Shown piece by piece: positions 50,493-58,433 of a DNA stretch of 64,000 bases; positions within the stretch are counted from its first letter, which is position 1, and each line of letters begins with the position of its first letter. The notes below the pieces were generated by a model. It was not told the origin of the DNA and made no database searches. It saw nothing but the letters and a program-made list of their open reading frames with translations. The position numbers and the translations under genes are program-made. This stretch comes from DATMER01 sp034667225 (GTDB lineage Bacteria; Acidobacteriota; Thermoanaerobaculia; Multivoradales; UBA5704), in contig JAXDKG010000009.1 of NCBI GenBank assembly GCA_034667225.1, forward strand, positions 44,403 to 108,402. Direction: 5' to 3'.

Positions 50493-52351
50493 CGGCGGGC
50501 GGGCACCAGGAACATCTTCTTGATCCCGGAGAGCGTGAAGCCGGTGGCCGGGCGGCCGTCGATCGAGGTGATCACGTCCCCGATCAGGATGCCCGCCTGC
50601 TGCGCCGGGGAATCCGCGATGACGTAGGCCACCACGAACGTCGTGAACCCGGGGCTCCGCGTCACCAGCACCATGCCGCTCATGTTGTACTCGTAGGGCG
50701 CGTGGAACGCTTTGCCCGGGGCCACGCGCATCTCGCGCCGCTTGTAGTCGAACGCCACCCGGGTGCGCATCAGGACCTCGGCCCCGAGGAAGCCGTCGAA
50801 GTCCGAGCTGCCGAGGGAGCCCGCGCCTGTCGCGGCGAGGTTGACCACCGGATTCACGATCTCCAGCGGGCCGAGCCGGGCCCGGGCGAGCCGGCCCAGC
50901 ACGTAGGGAATCGAGCCCGCCAGCCCGAAGTCCATCGTCGAGATCTGCGGCGAGACCGTCTTCAGCAGGTGGTGTTTGGCCACGAATGGCTGGTTGAGGA
51001 TGATGGCCTCCTGGGTGCCGGTGTCGACCATCAGCAACGCCTCGGTCTCGCCGTGCGGCAGGGCGAGCTTCACCCGCACGTAGGGGACGCCCCCGGCGGC
51101 GGTCAGCTTGATCTTCACGCTGGCGAAGTCATCCGTGTCCCGGGGATCGCAGAGCTCGACCCAGCCCTCGGGATAGTTGATGTCCACGAGCAGGCTGCTC
51201 AGGAGCGTGCCGCCGAGGATGCCGTCAATCGCCTGGCCGATCTTGTTCTGGCTGAGCCCGCGCAGGTCGATGCCCAGGCCTCTGCGGCCGGCCTGCAACT
51301 GCCCGACGCGGAGGTCCATCTTCGGGGTCACGCAGGTGTCCGAGGTCTGCGTGCCGCCTCCGAGAAGATTCCTGAAGCGGCAGACGCACTTGATCCCCAG
51401 CTTCGTGGCCACAGTCTGATCGATCACGACGACGGAGGTGCCCGTGTCGAGCGCGAAGGCGAGCGCCGCGCTGCCGTTGACCGAGGTGTCCACGAAGACG
51501 TTGTTGGTCACGAGGTCGAAGCGCACCCGGGTCCGCGTGCCCCTGCCCTGGAAGTGGATGTCGGGGTCCGGAGGGACCGGCTTGTTGAAGAGCCCGGGAG
51601 AGAGCGGCGGATTGACGGCCGCCTCCTGGAACACGACGACCGTCTGCCCGGGCGAGCCGGACCCGGTCATGACGAGCCGCGCCGGGAAGTGGATGCCCCC
51701 GGCCTCGAGCCAGCTCTGGACCGCGACCGACACGGTCTGCGCCTCCCGACCTCCGGGTTCCAGACCGGAGAAGGACGGGACGTCCCACCGGCTGCCCGCG
51801 ATGTGCAGCCGTTGGTGCGGGGAAGGCGCGGGCTTGCTCTCCCGGTCCGGCTCGGCCTGATAGGAGAGCTGCTCCGGCAGCGAGCTCCCGATGCCCAGGC
51901 GGACCGTGAACGGCGTCCCGTGCCGGGCCTCGGTCTCGAGCACGTTCTGCCCGGCCTCGCGGTCCTCCCGCAGCAGGCGGACCTTCCCCGGGACGCGGTC
52001 CGGGATGCTCCACGAGTAGGTCAGGAGGTACAGGAGGCCGACCAGTCTGCTGATCACGTCCGGCGGCAGGGCCGAAACCTGGTTGTCCGGGTCCAGGAAC
52101 CATCCCCGGTTTCTGCCCAGGCCGAACACGAGCGTCATGTAGGAGGAGCCCGCCAGGAGCACGTCCACACGGAATTCGCCCTTGTCCGTGTAGTAGACCT
52201 CGATCGAGCCGCAGAAGCCGAGCCCCTCCGCGGAGACGAAGTGGATCGTGCCCTGGAGCGCCGCCGAGCGTTGCTCGCGCAGGCGCAGCGGGGTGCCCAG
52301 CGCGTCTCTCCAGGCGTTGAGGATCTCTTGCAGCCGTTCGTCGCCGCTCAT
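50423..52351 (-). CDS. Double retropepsin-like aspartyl protease with PDZ domain (RiPP cluster)
   Basis: A 642-residue soluble protein. Residues 1-160 are a separate N-terminal domain. Two retropepsin-like modules follow: one with ALAFALDTGTSVVVID (about 310) and one with EALLMVDTGTQEAIIL (about 450), both retaining the DTG active-site triplet. A C-terminal PDZ (VIADSPAQQAGILIGDVITS) closes it. Two DTG modules in one chain could form an internal pepsin-like dimer. No signal peptide is visible, so it is probably cytosolic. ATGA overlap with the radical SAM gene places it in the RiPP operon, where it may remove the leader or degrade misfolded precursor. Confidence 0.85.
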   Translation of the reverse strand: MSGDERLQEILNAWRDALGTPLRLREQRSAALQGTIHFVSAEGLGFCGSIEVYYTDKGEFRVDVLLAGSSYMTLVFGLGRNRGWFLDPDNQVSALPPDVISRLVGLLYLLTYSWSIPDRVPGKVRLLREDREAGQNVLETEARHGTPFTVRLGIGSSLPEQLSYQAEPDRESKPAPSPHQRLHIAGSRWDVPSFSGLEPGGREAQTVSVAVQSWLEAGGIHFPARLVMTGSGSPGQTVVVFQEAAVNPPLSPGLFNKPVPPDPDIHFQGRGTRTRVRFDLVTNNVFVDTSVNGSAALAFALDTGTSVVVIDQTVATKLGIKCVCRFRNLLGGGTQTSDTCVTPKMDLRVGQLQAGRRGLGIDLRGLSQNKIGQAIDGILGGTLLSSLLVDINYPEGWVELCDPRDTDDFASVKIKLTAAGGVPYVRVKLALPHGETEALLMVDTGTQEAIILNQPFVAKHHLLKTVSPQISTMDFGLAGSIPYVLGRLARARLGPLEIVNPVVNLAATGAGSLGSSDFDGFLGAEVLMRTRVAFDYKRREMRVAPGKAFHAPYEYNMSGMVLVTRSPGFTTFVVAYVIADSPAQQAGILIGDVITSIDGRPATGFTLSGIKKMFLVPARRYVLGVARGGTVRSVEIITRPLI

Positions 52352-54270
52352 GTCAGGGCCTCCTCGGCAGAGAGTTGGGGAACGACGCAGAGGTCGAAGA
52401 ACCGTCCCAGGACCGCCGGACCGGGCGTCCAGGAGCCGAGCGGGATGGCGAGGCTCAGGTAGAGATGGCTGTCCTGCAGCATCAGCCCGGACTCGATGAG
52501 CGGCTGCAGCTCGGCTTCGATCTCGGTCACGGGCCCGCCGGTCGAGTCCTGAAGCTGCCGTGCGCTCTGCGCCTTGTCACAGATCGAGTAGAGGACGGCC
52601 TGCAGCCCGCGCAGCACGAAGTGGCGGTCGCGGCCCGGCCGCAGATCCCAGACGTGCAGCTCGTCGCCGCGCTCCTGCGAGAACAGCGCGCTCTCGTCGT
52701 GCGCGCGCTTCCAGTCCGCGATGCGCTCCGCGACCGGCCTTGTGTAGCCCTCGCACCCGCGGCGGCAGGTGAAATGGTAGGCGAGGTTGCGCACCGCCTC
52801 GTCGGGCAGGGGATAGACGTGGTAGTAGGCGGGGAAGGGTCTCACGTCCACGAAGCCGAACCGCTCGGACTGGTCGAAGTGCGGGCTGAAGCGGTCGATC
52901 CGGATCGGCCCGTTCTTGAACGGCGGCGGCAGGTGGGTGAGCAGCGGGATCAGCTCGGCCATCCGCGCATAGTCTCCGGCGGTCTCGCCGGGGAAGCCCC
53001 AGATGAGGTTCCAGTAGGGCTGGACGTCCAGCTCCTCGCACCACTTCAGGAGCTGGATGTTCTGGATCGTGCCGACGCCCTTGCCCATGAGGGAGAGCAC
53101 GGCGTCGCTCAGGCTCTCGACGCCCGGCTGGATGCTGCGGATGCCCGCCCGGCGCATCAGCTCGATCTGGTCGCGGCCGAGGTTCGCCTTGGTCTCATAG
53201 AACAGGTTCAGGTCCCGGTCCTGGCGGGCGAGCGCCGGGAGGAAGTCCTTGAAGTAGCCCATGTCGAGGATGTTGTCCACGACGTTGACCGTGCAGCCGG
53301 GATACCGCTCCACGAGCCCGGTCAGCTCCGCCAGGGCGCGCTCCGCGGACTTGCTGCGGAACGCCATGCCGAGGCCGTTGAGGCCGCAGAACGTGCAGTG
53401 GCTCTTCTCGCCCCACCAGCAGCCGCGCGAGGTCTCGAAGAGGATGTTCGCGTGGCCGGCGGGCGCCAGGCCGCTTGCCGCGAGCTGGGCGAAGTAGTCG
53501 TCGTAGTCCAGCCAGGGCAGGCTGTCCAGGTCCTCGACCCGCGGCGCGCTCTCGAACCTGCGCTCCGCGAAGCGCTGCGCGAGCTCCTCGCGCACGTAGA
53601 CGCCGGCCATTCCGGCGAGCGGCCGGCCGGCGAGCACCCGCTCCACCAGCTCCGGAAAGACGAGATCGCCCTCGCCGGAGACCACGGCGTCGACGAAGGG
53701 GAACTGCCGCAGGGTCTCGCCCCCCATGACCGACTCGCAGTTCGCGCCGCCCATGACGACGAAGGTCCCGGGCAGCGCGGCCTTGATCCTGCGGGCGAGG
53801 GCCAGGGAGGCCACGTGCTGCTGGAAGGTGCTGGTGAAGCCGACGATGCGCGGCCCGCGCCGCGCCACGTCCTCCAGGCAGCGGTCCAGGAACCTGCCGG
53901 CGCCAGCGCGCATCGCGGCGACGCTCGCGATGAGCTCCGGCGAGGCGGGCTCGGCATCGCCGCAGCCCGCGAACGAGTCGCCCAGGACGTCGGTCAGGTA
54001 GGCGTGATCCGGCAGCGGCTCCGGCAGCGGGTCATCGAACAGCTCGCCGGCGAAGATCCACTCGCCGGGCAGCACCCAGTTGGTGGGCTCGCCGTTGGCG
54101 ATGCTGGAGTAGGCGTCCTTTCCGACCTGCCCGGCGAGCTCGAGCGTGTAGTAGGCGATCTCGGCGCGGATCCCGCTCGGCGCAAGCGATGCCTTGAGCA
54201 GACTGAGGCCGATCGAGGGCTTGAGCAGCAGCCCGAAAGGCATGGACACGAGCAGGACGTCGTGTCTCAC
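52348..54270 (-). CDS. RiPP maturation radical SAM protein (rSAM_ocin_1-like)
   Basis: A 640-residue enzyme with GTG start overlapping the methyltransferase stop (GTGA). An N-terminal B12-binding-like part (VRHDVLLVSMPFGLLLKPSI; GFTSTFQQHVASLALARRIK; VVMGGANCESVMG) precedes the radical SAM core with the unusual cluster Cys284-x7-Cys292-x2-Cys295 (RGCWWGEKSHCTFCGLNG), the signature of bacteriocin-maturation rSAM family 1. A C-terminal extension (from about 500) may bind the precursor. The reaction on the peptide is unknown. Confidence 0.93.
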   Translation of the reverse strand: MRHDVLLVSMPFGLLLKPSIGLSLLKASLAPSGIRAEIAYYTLELAGQVGKDAYSSIANGEPTNWVLPGEWIFAGELFDDPLPEPLPDHAYLTDVLGDSFAGCGDAEPASPELIASVAAMRAGAGRFLDRCLEDVARRGPRIVGFTSTFQQHVASLALARRIKAALPGTFVVMGGANCESVMGGETLRQFPFVDAVVSGEGDLVFPELVERVLAGRPLAGMAGVYVREELAQRFAERRFESAPRVEDLDSLPWLDYDDYFAQLAASGLAPAGHANILFETSRGCWWGEKSHCTFCGLNGLGMAFRSKSAERALAELTGLVERYPGCTVNVVDNILDMGYFKDFLPALARQDRDLNLFYETKANLGRDQIELMRRAGIRSIQPGVESLSDAVLSLMGKGVGTIQNIQLLKWCEELDVQPYWNLIWGFPGETAGDYARMAELIPLLTHLPPPFKNGPIRIDRFSPHFDQSERFGFVDVRPFPAYYHVYPLPDEAVRNLAYHFTCRRGCEGYTRPVAERIADWKRAHDESALFSQERGDELHVWDLRPGRDRHFVLRGLQAVLYSICDKAQSARQLQDSTGGPVTEIEAELQPLIESGLMLQDSHLYLSLAIPLGSWTPGPAVLGRFFDLCVVPQLSAEEALT

Positions 54271-55073
54271 GGAATCGAGGGCTTCCGGTTGCGCGCGCTC
54301 CAGACGTCCCGCACGCCGGTCTCGAGCCCCAGCCGGGCGATCATGGCGCGGTCGAGGGGGAGATCCGGCAGGGGAGGCACGTACAGCGTCGAGAGCGGGT
54401 CGATGTCGGCCTCGGCGAGCCGGCCCAGGGGGATACGCTGGATCGAAGCGTCGCCGATGGGCCACTGTGCCGCCTTGTAGACGACGACGGCATGGTCCGC
54501 CCCGTAGGGCTCCGCGAGCACGTCGACGAGGGCCTGCAGCCCTTCCTCGTTGCGGGTGCCCTCCTCCCGCACGCTGAGGTCGGCGATCACTCCGATCTGC
54601 CAGAGGACCAGGGGCGTGCAGGGATCGAAACGCCGCTGCCGCACGAGAAAGTGGGTCGCCTCGTAGCTCTGGCACCCCTGGCTGCCGGGATCGACGCCGA
54701 GATCGGCGAACAGGCAGTCCTCGGCGGAGACACCCGGGCACATCCAGGCCTCGAACCCCTCCTCCCGCGCTCGCGCGATCGCTTTGTGGGACGGGTACAC
54801 GAAGACCCCGGGGTGGCCGTAGAACACGGCGCAGACCCGGAGTCCCTGGCGCACGGGAGCGAGGATGGCGTCCACCATCTCCTCGTAGGTCTGGAGCCGT
54901 GGCTTGCCGGGCTTGTAGAGCGGGTTGAGCGACTCCGCGGCCGGATTGCAGCGGCGGATCCACTCGACCACCGCCGCGTCCGCGACCACGTAGAGCACCC
55001 TGTCGGCGCGCTCGATCCACTGCCGCGCCTCCAGGGTGGCATGGGCCGCGAGCTTGATGCCCGTGCCGACCAC
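54267..55073 (-). CDS. Split-borosin-type peptide backbone N-methyltransferase
   Basis: A 268-residue tetrapyrrole-methylase-fold enzyme. Diagnostic segments are VGTGIKLAAHATLEA (SAM-binding start), VFYGHPGVFVYPSHKA, CPGVSAEDCLFADLG, GCQSYEATHFLV and STLYVPPLPD, matching the discrete SonM-like alpha-N-methyltransferases of split borosin pathways as I know them. The start is the GTG at 55073, 27 bp after the precursor stop; no better upstream start exists. It should methylate backbone amides in the C-terminal core of the adjacent precursor. Coupled to the radical SAM gene. Confidence 0.9.
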   Translation of the reverse strand: MVGTGIKLAAHATLEARQWIERADRVLYVVADAAVVEWIRRCNPAAESLNPLYKPGKPRLQTYEEMVDAILAPVRQGLRVCAVFYGHPGVFVYPSHKAIARAREEGFEAWMCPGVSAEDCLFADLGVDPGSQGCQSYEATHFLVRQRRFDPCTPLVLWQIGVIADLSVREEGTRNEEGLQALVDVLAEPYGADHAVVVYKAAQWPIGDASIQRIPLGRLAEADIDPLSTLYVPPLPDLPLDRAMIARLGLETGVRDVWSARNRKPSIP

Positions 55074-55099
55074 GACCAGAGACCCCGCGGCGTCCGGCG

Positions 55100-55327
55100 T
55101 CAGAGGATGTTCACCTGGACGTTGTTGTGCTTGGACAGCACGTTCTTGGGGATCAGCTTCTGGATGTACTTCGGATCGCGCGTCCGCAGCGACTTCTCGA
55201 CCGCCGCCGTTTCTTCGTCGGAAAGGTGGTAGCGCTTCAGGTAGGCCTCGGGGTCCTTCTTGATGCTCTCCAGGTTCTTGGGGTCGGAGCCCAGGTCCAG
55301 GAGAAGGTTGATGAGCTGGCTGGCCAT
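55100..55327 (-). CDS. Split-borosin-type RiPP precursor peptide
   Basis: A 75-residue peptide with GGAGGG seven nt before ATG. Residues 1-58 are helical and resemble the borosin-binding leader of SonA-type precursors (MASQLINLLLDLGSDPKNLE; KKDPEAYLKRYHLSDEETAA). The tail PKNVLSKHNNVQVNIL is the probable core, rich in Asn and beta-branched residues like other N-methylated cores. It is immediately followed by the methyltransferase and preceded by the regulator gene. The precise leader-core boundary and modified residues cannot be read from sequence. Confidence 0.88.
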   Translation of the reverse strand: MASQLINLLLDLGSDPKNLESIKKDPEAYLKRYHLSDEETAAVEKSLRTRDPKYIQKLIPKNVLSKHNNVQVNIL

Positions 55328-55352
55328 GTTTTCCCTCCGTGAGGTGGCGAGG

Positions 55353-58208
55353 TTACACCAGGTTCGGCCGGGCATGTCCCGTCGGCACGCGGCCTTCCCT
55401 GTAGACAAGAATTTCGTTGATGACCTGCTCGAGGAGCTTCTCCTCGCCCGGCTGCAGGTCGATCCGGATTCGTCTTGCGAGGTTGGCGGCCTCGACGAGG
55501 GTGCGTTGCTTGCTGGCCGGATGATGGAGGACCACGCCGACGAGCCTCGCCGCCAGGTCCGCCTCCCGCTGCGGGTCGAGGCACTGGACCAGCTCGAGCA
55601 GGGCGTCGAGGATCTCGGGGATGCTCCGGCTCGCCTTGCCGATGCGCAGGGCTTCGAGCAGGCGCTCCCGGGCCGGCGCCGGCGAACCCTGCCGCCGCTC
55701 GATGCCGCCGAGCGCCGTGAGGGCGATGGTCTCCCTCCGCCGGTCTTCCAGCTTGCGGGCGATGGCCGTTCCCTCCTCGTAGAGCCGCCGCGCCTCCTCA
55801 TCGTCCCGCGATTCGACCGCGGCCCGCCCGAGATTGATCAGGCAGGAGACGATCCAGCGCCAGTCCTCCAGCTTGCGGAAGAAGGCGAGGCTCTCCTCCA
55901 GGAGCTGCTTCGCCGGCGCGAGCTCCCCCTGCTGCAGCAGCAGCTCGCCGAGGAACATCTGGCAGATCATCCTGCCCCAGACGTCACCCAACTCCTCGCA
56001 GGCCCGGATGCTGGTCGTGTACAGCTCCCAGGCCCTCTCCGTCCTGCCGAGCCAGACGCAGAGCTGACCCAGCGCGATGCTCGAGTGAGTCGTGCGGTAG
56101 AGGTTTTCGACCCCCTCGAGCTCCGTGATGCTCTCTTCGAGCTGCTGCGTGGCGGTTTCGAAGTGCCCCAGCCCCTGCTCGGCCGCTGCCAGCACGAACA
56201 GGCAGTACCCGGTCTCCTCCGCGAGGCCGTGCCGGCGCGCCAGCTCGAGCCCCCTGCCGAGCACGGCGATGGCCTCCTCGTACCGTGCCAGGTAGATCAG
56301 GAAGAGCCCCTGGGCCGCGAGCGCCATGCTCCAGACCCGGTGCTTCGTCAGCCGCTCGCCGCCGGAAGCCGGCTCGAGCTCGGCCACGCGGCGGGCGACC
56401 TTCTCGAAGAACGCGTGGCCGCCCCGCAGGTCGCTCCGCGTCTCGAAGAAGGTGAGCATCTCCGCGATGGAGCGGTCGAGGGGAGCCAGCCGGCCCTGGT
56501 CGAGCGCCCAGTTCCAGCCCTGGCGGATGTTCTCCAGGGAAGCCTGGATCTCCTCTCCGGCCTGCTTGACACTCTTTCCCCTGAGATCCTGGCGCCGGCT
56601 GCGGACGAAGCCGGCGTAGAAGTCGCAGTGCGCGGTCCGGACGCGCGCCTGTTCCTCGGAGTCCTCGGCGAGCTTCTCCTCGCCGAATTGCCGCAGGAGC
56701 TCGTGGATGGCGTACGCACCGGACGCGTCGCGGCGCAGGAGGGACTTGTCGATGAGCGCGGCGAGGTGGGGGAGCTGTGCGCCCGCGACCGTTTGCGCCG
56801 CTTCCCTGCCGAAGCCGTTCTTGAACGCCGACAGCCGGCGGAACGCCGCCCTCTCCTCCTCGTCCATGAGCTTCCAGGAGTAATCGAAGACGGCGCGCAG
56901 GCTGCGGTGGCGCTCTGGAACATCGCGCTGCGACGTGGCCAGAAAATCGAGACTGCTCCGGATCTCGGCGGCGATCTCTTCGCAGCCGAGCAGGCGCGTC
57001 CAGGTCGCGGCGATCTCGAGACCGAGCGGCATGCCGTCGACGAGCCGGCAGATCTCGATCACGTGGCCCCTGTCGCAGTCCCTCACCTGGAAGTCCGGAT
57101 CGAGGTGGCGTGCCCGGTCGGCGAACAGGCCGACCGCGCTGTAACGCTCCAGGTCGGCGACCGCCGCGTCCGGGTACCGCATCCCCTCCAGGGCATAGAC
57201 GCGCTCGCTGCGGTTGCGCATGCGCTCCCGCGACGTGGCCAGGACCTTGAGGCCGGGGGCGCCGGCGAGGAGCGATGTCACGAGGCCGGCGGCTTCCAGG
57301 AGGTGCTCGAAGTTGTCGAGGACGAGCAGCACCTGCCGCCGGTCGAGGTATCTGAGGAGCTGGGCCTCGGGGTCTTCCCGGCCATAGAAGTTGAAGCCGA
57401 TGGCGTTCGCGATGGCCGGAATGACGAGGCTCGGCGAGTCCAGCGGAGCCAGCGGCACGAAATACACGCCATTGCGGAAGGTCGGGAGCAGCCGGCCCGC
57501 GCTCTCGACGGCCAAGCGCGATTTTCCCATCCCACCCGGGCCGACCAGCGTGAGCAGGCGGCACCCGGGGTCCTCCAGCAGGCGGCAGATCTCGGCCAGG
57601 TCGTCCTCGCGGCCGATGAAGGCGTCGATCTGCGGCGGCAGGTTGTTGGGAGAGCTGGACAGGGAGCGCAGCGCCGGGAACGACCTCAGCTTCAGCGAGG
57701 GGTGCACGATCTCGCAGATGAGCTGGGTCTCGCTGACGTCCTTGAGCATGTGCTCGCCAAGATCGTTGACCTCGGCGCCTTCGGGAAGGGGGAAGGCCTC
57801 GATCGTCTCCGGCGTGATCAGGATCTGGCCGCCCCAGCCCGTGGCCATGATACGGGCGGTGCGGTTGGCCAGCGTGCCCCGGAAGTCCTCGGTGGAGACG
57901 GGCCGCTGCCCGGCGTGGACCGCGATGCGGACCCTCAGCTCGCCGAGCACGCCCCAGTCCTCTTCCTGAAGCCGCTGCTGGATTTCGAGGGCGCAGGCGA
58001 GCGGAGCGCCCGATTCGAACGCGGCGAACACTCCGTCGCCCGCGTGGTCGACGACCTTGCCGCCATGGCGATCGATCAGGCCGTCCACGATGCAGTCGTG
58101 GCGCAAGATCGCCAATTTCATCTCGGCGGGGTGCTTTTCCCACAGTCGCGTGCTGCCTTCGATGTCGGTGAACATCAAGGCGATCGTAGGGTATGGCCGT
58201 TGGGTCAT
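55353..58208 (-). CDS. Class III nucleotide cyclase-NTPase-TPR regulator of the RiPP operon
   Basis: A 951-residue protein starting MTQRPYPTIALMFTDIEGST; the longer upstream frame is dismissed. Residues 8-180 form a class III adenylate/guanylate cyclase domain with metal-binding Asp in FTDIEGSTRLW and in VDHAGDGVFAAF. A STAND-type NTPase follows (P-loop VGPGGMGKSRLA about 250; VLLVLDNFEHLLE Walker B; GMPLGLEIAATW). The C-terminal 450 residues carry TPR-like helices. Such proteins are signal-integrating regulators. It ends 25 bp before the precursor start, so it is the first gene of that operon. No DNA-binding domain is visible. Confidence 0.88.
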   Translation of the reverse strand: MTQRPYPTIALMFTDIEGSTRLWEKHPAEMKLAILRHDCIVDGLIDRHGGKVVDHAGDGVFAAFESGAPLACALEIQQRLQEEDWGVLGELRVRIAVHAGQRPVSTEDFRGTLANRTARIMATGWGGQILITPETIEAFPLPEGAEVNDLGEHMLKDVSETQLICEIVHPSLKLRSFPALRSLSSSPNNLPPQIDAFIGREDDLAEICRLLEDPGCRLLTLVGPGGMGKSRLAVESAGRLLPTFRNGVYFVPLAPLDSPSLVIPAIANAIGFNFYGREDPEAQLLRYLDRRQVLLVLDNFEHLLEAAGLVTSLLAGAPGLKVLATSRERMRNRSERVYALEGMRYPDAAVADLERYSAVGLFADRARHLDPDFQVRDCDRGHVIEICRLVDGMPLGLEIAATWTRLLGCEEIAAEIRSSLDFLATSQRDVPERHRSLRAVFDYSWKLMDEEERAAFRRLSAFKNGFGREAAQTVAGAQLPHLAALIDKSLLRRDASGAYAIHELLRQFGEEKLAEDSEEQARVRTAHCDFYAGFVRSRRQDLRGKSVKQAGEEIQASLENIRQGWNWALDQGRLAPLDRSIAEMLTFFETRSDLRGGHAFFEKVARRVAELEPASGGERLTKHRVWSMALAAQGLFLIYLARYEEAIAVLGRGLELARRHGLAEETGYCLFVLAAAEQGLGHFETATQQLEESITELEGVENLYRTTHSSIALGQLCVWLGRTERAWELYTTSIRACEELGDVWGRMICQMFLGELLLQQGELAPAKQLLEESLAFFRKLEDWRWIVSCLINLGRAAVESRDDEEARRLYEEGTAIARKLEDRRRETIALTALGGIERRQGSPAPARERLLEALRIGKASRSIPEILDALLELVQCLDPQREADLAARLVGVVLHHPASKQRTLVEAANLARRIRIDLQPGEEKLLEQVINEILVYREGRVPTGHARPNLV

Positions 58209-58433
58209 CGAGCCCCGGTACGACTCCTTCAGTGCCAATGGATGTCGATACCGAATTCTAGGTAGGCCGTTCCGGGAAGTCAATCGGCCGCTCACCCGGG
58301 CACCCGTGCGATTTTGGATCACTGGAGGGATAGTGTGGCGACGCCCCTCATTCTTTCATGGGTTGTAAAAGCCATCGAAGCGTCAACCCCTGGTTGGCTG
58401 AAATTTCGCCGCGGCTCCTCTCACCTTTGAGAT

